A stretch of 64,000 bases of DNA from Nocardiopsis gilva YIM 90087 (GTDB lineage: Bacteria > Actinomycetota > Actinomycetes > Streptosporangiales > Streptosporangiaceae): NCBI RefSeq assembly GCF_002263495.1, contig NZ_CP022753.1, positions 4,464,001 through 4,528,000 on the forward strand, written 5' to 3'. A program made the translations under genes and the position numbers. Of this stretch, positions 60,280 through 64,000 are shown one piece after another; position 1 is the first letter of the stretch, and the number at the start of each line of letters is the position of its first letter. Under the pieces are notes generated by a model. The model was not told the origin of the DNA. It ran no database searches and saw only the letters and a program-made list of their open reading frames with translations.

Positions 60280-61629
60280 TTAGCGCTCCCCCTTCATGAG
60301 GTGGAGGGCGTCCCCGGCGGTGACGACCGAGCCGCTGATCAGGACACCGGTGCCGCCGAACTCGCCGGTCTCCTCGGCCAGGGTGACGCCCAGGTCGATG
60401 GCGTGGTCGAGCCGCGGGGACACGTGCACCCGCTCGGCGCCGAAGATCGGCTCCGCGATGTTGCGGAGTCCCTCGGGGCTGAGGCTGCGCGGCGAGGAGT
60501 TTCGGGTGACCACAACCTGGGAGAGAAGGGGTTCGAGCGGCTCCAGGATGCCCTCGACATCCTTGTCCTCCATGATCGCGACGACCCCCACGAGGCGGGT
60601 GAACCCGAAGGCCTCCTGCAGCGTCTCCGCCGACGCCGCCATGCCCGCCGGGTTGTGCGCGGCGTCCACCAGCACGGTGGGGCTGGTCCGCACGACCTCC
60701 AGGCGGCCCGGCGACTCCACCCCGGACAGCGCGGTCGACACGAGCTCCGGGTCCAGCCGCTCGTCGCCCTCGGCGGGGGCGGCGAACGCCTCGACGGCCG
60801 CGATGGCCACGGCCGCGTTCCCGGCCTGGTAGCCGCCGAACAGCGGCAGGAAGATCCCCTCGTAGCCGCCGCGCAGCCCCTTGATCGAGAGCTGCTGGCC
60901 GCCTACCGCGACCTCGCGCTGCACGACGCCGAACTCCAGCCCCTCACGGGCCACATGGGCGCCGGTCTCCGCGGCGTGCCGCAGCAGCACCTCGGCGGCC
61001 GGAAGCTGCTGCTGGGCCAGAACGGCGACCGAGCCGGGCTTGATGATCCCGGCCTTCTCCTCGGCGATGCCCTCGACGGTGTCGGGCAGGAACTCGGTGT
61101 GGTCGATGGCGATGGGGGTGACCACGGCGACGTCGGCGTCCACCACGTTGGTGGCGTCCCAGCTGCCGCCCATGCCGACCTCGACGACGGCCACGTCCAC
61201 CGGGGTGTCCGCGAACACGGCGTAGGCCATGGCGGTGAGCACCTCGAAGAACGACAGCGGCACGTCGGAGTCGGCGTCGACCATGTCGACGTAGGGCCGG
61301 ATGTCGTCGTAGGCGGCGACGAACTGCTCCTCGGAGATGGGCTCGCCGTCGATGACGATCCGCTCGCGCATGGTGCGCAGGTGCGGGCTGGTGTAGCGGC
61401 CGACGCGCAGCTGGCGCTCACGCAGGAGCGCGTCGATCATCCGCGCGGTGGACGTCTTGCCGTTCGTCCCCGTCAGGTGGATGGTGCGGTAGGCGCGCTG
61501 CGGTTCGCCGAGCAGGTCGAGAAGGGCTCGGATGCGGTCGGTCGACGGCTCGATGTCGGTCTCGACGCGCCGAGCGGTGATCTCGGCCATGACCTGGGTG
61601 TAGCGCTCGTCGGCGCCCTTGCTACTCAC
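60280..61629 (-). CDS. folC: Bifunctional dihydrofolate/folylpolyglutamate synthase
   Basis: A 449-residue Mur-ligase-like enzyme adding glutamate to (dihydro)pteroate and folates. P-loop HLTGTNGKTSTARM near residue 53, YTSPHLRTMRERI, VEVGMGGSWDATNVV, IDHTEFLPDTVEGIAEEKAGI (Lys for carbamylation), and the C-terminal DAAHNPAGMAASAE. Everything needed is present. It is divergent from a FolC-like paralogue at 61799. The usual valS neighbour is not adjacent. Confidence 0.95.
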   Translation of the reverse strand: MSSKGADERYTQVMAEITARRVETDIEPSTDRIRALLDLLGEPQRAYRTIHLTGTNGKTSTARMIDALLRERQLRVGRYTSPHLRTMRERIVIDGEPISEEQFVAAYDDIRPYVDMVDADSDVPLSFFEVLTAMAYAVFADTPVDVAVVEVGMGGSWDATNVVDADVAVVTPIAIDHTEFLPDTVEGIAEEKAGIIKPGSVAVLAQQQLPAAEVLLRHAAETGAHVAREGLEFGVVQREVAVGGQQLSIKGLRGGYEGIFLPLFGGYQAGNAAVAIAAVEAFAAPAEGDERLDPELVSTALSGVESPGRLEVVRTSPTVLVDAAHNPAGMAASAETLQEAFGFTRLVGVVAIMEDKDVEGILEPLEPLLSQVVVTRNSSPRSLSPEGLRNIAEPIFGAERVHVSPRLDHAIDLGVTLAEETGEFGGTGVLISGSVVTAGDALHLMKGER

Positions 61630-61785
61630 GACGGGAGATGGATCGGGGTCTGCACGTCCCTCAGCCTACTCATTCACGTGGCCGGACACGCACACCACGC
61701 GAGCGAGGTGCGTGAGCGCGGCACGAACACAGCCGCGCTGGTCGGCGCTGGCCGAACGGGAGTCGGCCCGGCCGCGCGGGTGTTG

Positions 61786-61798
61786 TATTACTAAGGGC
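61786..61798 (+). promoter_or_regulatory. Candidate -10 of a leaderless promoter for the FolC-like paralogue
   Basis: TATTAC (61786-61791) ends 7 bases before the ATG at 61799. AAGGG is only one base from the start codon and so is unlikely to be a ribosome site. The -35 is weak. Confidence 0.45.
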
Positions 61799-63028
61799 AT
61801 GCCGAGCTTCGAGACCTTCTTCTCCGAATGGCGCCTCAAGCGCCAGGGCTACCACCGCAGCCTGTCCCGCGCCCTGGACCTGCGGCGTGAGCTGGACATC
61901 TCCGAACCCCCCGTGCTGGGGGTCGTGGGGTCCAAGGGGAAGGGGACGACCGCCACCTACGCGTCGGCCTGCCTGGCCGCCGCGGGGCTGAACGTGGTAA
62001 CGGTCACGGGCCCGAGCTTCCGCAGCCACCGGGAGCGTGTCCGCTTCAACGGCGTGGCGATCGACGAGGCCGCACTGGACGAGATCGCCCAGCGCATCGA
62101 GAAGGCCCGGGAGCGCCTGGGGCCGCCGTCGGAGGACGGCTACCTCTCCCCCAACGCGCTGTTCATGACCGCCGGTCTGCTGGAGGCGGAGCGCCGCGGC
62201 GCCGATGTCTGCGTTGTCGAGGCGGGGATCGGCGGGCACCGCGACGAGCTGCGGTTGCTGGAGCCGCGGGTGGTGGCGATGGCGAAGGTCTTCGCCGAAC
62301 ACGTGGGGCTGCTGGGGGACACGGTGGCCGAGATCGCGTGGGAGAAGGCGCGCGTGGCCGGGGAGCGGACCGAGGGGTTCGTCCGGCTGGCACAGACCGA
62401 GGAGGTGGCCGAGGTCGTGGACCGCGCCGTGGCCGAGGTGACGTCGGGGCGGGTGCGGCCCGACGTGGTGCGGCCCGGGTCGGGTCAGGGTCCCGCGCCG
62501 GAGGTGCTCCCGCCTGGTCTGTCGGCGGCGTCGGCGGAGCTGGGCTGTGCGGCCGCGGAGCGGATGCTGGCGGTCCTGGGCCAGGAACCGGCCTCCCCTG
62601 AGCGGCTGCACGGGGTGCTGTCCTCACTGCGGCTGCCCGCGCGGCTCTCCCGGCACACGGTCGGCGGCACCGAGCTGCTCATCGACTCGGCGATCAACCG
62701 CACCGGTATCCAGGTGGCGCTGGAGCACGCGCGGCGGGTGTGGCCGCGCGTCGACCACGCGCTGATCTGCTTCCCGGACCACAAGGACGTCGACGGTGCG
62801 ATCGCGGAGCTCGGGTCCATCCCGGTGACGTTCGCCCGGCTGCCCGAAGAGCACCTGCGCTTCGAGCACGACCGTCCGGCCGCGTGGAACGTCATCGAGG
62901 CCGCGGCGCTGACCCAGGCCGACATCACCGCCCTCGGTGAGCACGTGCTGGTGCTGGGCACGGTGTACTTCACCGGCCGCGTGCTGGACGTCATCGACGC
63001 CGAGACCGAGCGGCTGTTCTCCGCCTGA
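61799..63028 (+). CDS. FolC/Mur-ligase-like paralogue of unknown substrate
   Basis: A 409-residue protein with the Mur-ligase layout but diverged from FolC. The P-loop reads VVGSKGKGTTATYA (FolC: GTNGKTS). The conserved Glu loop VVEAGIGGHRDE and EHVGLLGDTVAEIAWEKARV (His and the carbamylation Lys) are kept. The C-terminal motif is DSAINRTGIQ instead of DAAHNPAG. It should be an ATP-dependent amide ligase or a relic of one. It is divergent from true folC across 169 bases, with convergent downstream gene and a terminator after it. Confidence 0.75.
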   Translation: MPSFETFFSEWRLKRQGYHRSLSRALDLRRELDISEPPVLGVVGSKGKGTTATYASACLAAAGLNVVTVTGPSFRSHRERVRFNGVAIDEAALDEIAQRIEKARERLGPPSEDGYLSPNALFMTAGLLEAERRGADVCVVEAGIGGHRDELRLLEPRVVAMAKVFAEHVGLLGDTVAEIAWEKARVAGERTEGFVRLAQTEEVAEVVDRAVAEVTSGRVRPDVVRPGSGQGPAPEVLPPGLSAASAELGCAAAERMLAVLGQEPASPERLHGVLSSLRLPARLSRHTVGGTELLIDSAINRTGIQVALEHARRVWPRVDHALICFPDHKDVDGAIAELGSIPVTFARLPEEHLRFEHDRPAAWNVIEAAALTQADITALGEHVLVLGTVYFTGRVLDVIDAETERLFSA

Positions 63029-63093
63029 CCTCTCCCGTCCAGCGGCGGCACCCGCGAATCAGCGGGCGGGCGCCGCGCCGATGGCCGGACACA

Positions 63094-63130
63094 CGGTGGC
63101 CCGCGGTCCTCTCGGGATCGCGGGCCACCG
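63094..63130 (+). terminator. Bidirectional hairpin between FolC-like and LVIVD-repeat genes
   Basis: A 12-bp perfect stem (63094-63105/63119-63130) with a 13-base loop between convergent stops at 63028 and 63186. Confidence 0.72.
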
Positions 63131-63185
63131 GCCTGTCAGCGCTCGTGCGGGATCACGAGGTCCCCGCCAGGCGTGTGCTCGCTAT

Positions 63186-64000
63186 CTAGCGGCCGGGCTT
63201 GTAGCGCGGCTGGCTCTGCGGGTTGAACTCCTCGTAGGTGACCTTCTCGGCCGGCTTGAGCCGCCGGTCGTCGACCTTGAGGACGTCGAACCCTCGGGCG
63301 ATCTCGTTGGAGTAGATGTAGCCATTGTAGTAGTACGCCGACCAGCTGCCGCCGCTCACGAGCCGGTCCTCGTTGACGGGGCCGCGGTCGAAGTAGCCGA
63401 TCTCCTTGGGGTCGCTCGGGTCGTTGAAGTCGATGATGGAGACGCCGCCCTGGTACCAGGCCTGTACGAAGAAGTTCTGGCCCGGGACCGGGATCAGCGA
63501 GCCGTTGTGCGCCACGCAGTTCTCGGCGTTGGTCTGGTGGCGCGGCAGCTTGTAGTAGCCCTCGAAGTCGAGCTTGCCGCCCTTGAGGGAGTAGATCGCG
63601 TCGGCACCGCGCTGGGGGCCGATGCGCTCGTTGCACGTGGCGGCACCGCCACCGCCGAGCTCGTCGTGGAACAGGACGGTCGTGGCGTCGTTGGTGAAGG
63701 TCGCCGAGTGCCAGAACGCGAAGTTCTCGTCCCGCACGCGCTCGGTCACCACCGGGTTCACCGGGTCGCTGATGTCCATGAGGATGCCGTCGCCCATGCA
63801 GGCACCGGCGGCGATGTCCTTCGACGGGTAGCTGGTGAGGTCGTGGCAGCCTTCGGTCGGCCGCAGCAGGCCGGGCTGGTCGTGGTTGCCGCCGTCCGGG
63901 AAGAGCACCGGCTCGTTCACGATCGCCGCCGAGGCCGGGTCGTTCTTGTCGACCTCGATGATCGTGATCTTGTCGTGCGGCGTCTGGCAGTTGGGGTACC
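63186..64000 (-). CDS. LVIVD-repeat protein, C-terminal part (truncated by window end)
   Basis: The frame continues out of the right edge, so the N-terminus is missing; 271 residues are seen. They contain beta-propeller-type LVIVD blades: PHDKITIIEVDKNDPA, ILMDISDPVNPVVTERV, VSIIDFNDPSDPKEIGYFDRGP, and GFDVLKVDDRRLKPAEK. Homologues are usually secreted, long and of unknown function. A Cys appears in several blades. An internal GTG at 63920 is not the start. Confidence 0.8.
   Translation of the reverse strand, partial: YPNCQTPHDKITIIEVDKNDPASAAIVNEPVLFPDGGNHDQPGLLRPTEGCHDLTSYPSKDIAAGACMGDGILMDISDPVNPVVTERVRDENFAFWHSATFTNDATTVLFHDELGGGGAATCNERIGPQRGADAIYSLKGGKLDFEGYYKLPRHQTNAENCVAHNGSLIPVPGQNFFVQAWYQGGVSIIDFNDPSDPKEIGYFDRGPVNEDRLVSGGSWSAYYYNGYIYSNEIARGFDVLKVDDRRLKPAEKVTYEEFNPQSQPRYKPGR

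Overview
The window is high-GC actinobacterial chromosome. Many genes start with GTG or TTG, several look leaderless, and the gene families (Zur/ZnuCB, GlyRS, hrcA-dnaJ-rsmE, phoH-ybeY-corC-era, recO-uppS, mreBCD-pbp2-rodA, DUF3097, DUF4233, DUF6703) are those of mycelial actinomycetes. Nocardiopsaceae or a related Streptosporangiales family is my best guess; no rRNA or other decisive marker is present.

Layout. 0-2.1 kb: end of a CUT1 sugar ABC transporter operon (binding-protein C-terminus and two permeases). 2.4-9.2 kb: hemolysin-III-like membrane protein, pyruvate phosphate dikinase, a YdcF-like DUF218 protein followed by a 104-bp tandem repeat, and dgt. 9.3-15.1 kb (minus strand): glyS, an ABM-family monooxygenase and a 1243-residue teichoic-acid-type transferase. 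15.4-18 kb: DUF6703 protein and znuC-znuB-zur behind a Zur box. 18.1-23.9 kb: SGNH hydrolase, uppS, recO, a CAP-domain protein, and leuA with a leucine-rich leader peptide. 23.9-39.8 kb: a ureide/glyoxylate catabolic island. Its parts are hyi-glxR-gcl, then uraD-uraH-uricase with a purine permease, and finally a CitE-like aldolase with allantoinase and an IclR regulator. A broken zinc carboxypeptidase, an IS5-type element and a sulfotransferase sit inside it. 39.9-49.7 kb (mostly minus strand): hrcA-dnaJ-rsmE and HIT-phoH-ybeY-corC-deaminase-like-era, split by a plus-strand sigma factor and membrane-protein pair. 49.8-52.7 kb: IS200/IS605-like relic, DUF3097 and two DUF4870 proteins. 52.7-59 kb: a second 104-bp repeat array and mreB-mreC-mreD-pbp2-rodA. 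59.2-64 kb: ndk, DUF4233, folC, a FolC-like paralogue and a truncated LVIVD-repeat protein.

How the genes fit together. Uricase, UraH, UraD and AllB take urate to allantoate. Gcl, GlxR and Hyi take glyoxylate to glycerate. Allantoicase and ureidoglycolate lyase are not in the window. The IclR protein is the obvious candidate regulator. The mre cluster with PBP2 and RodA forms the elongation or spore-wall machinery. HrcA with CIRCE controls hrcA-dnaJ, and Zur controls the zinc importer.

The most unusual signals are non-coding. (1) A 104-bp tandem repeat family occurs at two distant loci. In both it starts inside the TGA stop codon of the upstream gene and keeps the same orientation to that gene. 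(2) Two large palindromes lie between convergent genes; they share tips and loop but have different, self-complementary stems. (3) An IS200/IS605-like right end survives without tnpB. (4) The gcl reading frame runs through a terminator hairpin and into the leuA leader peptide.
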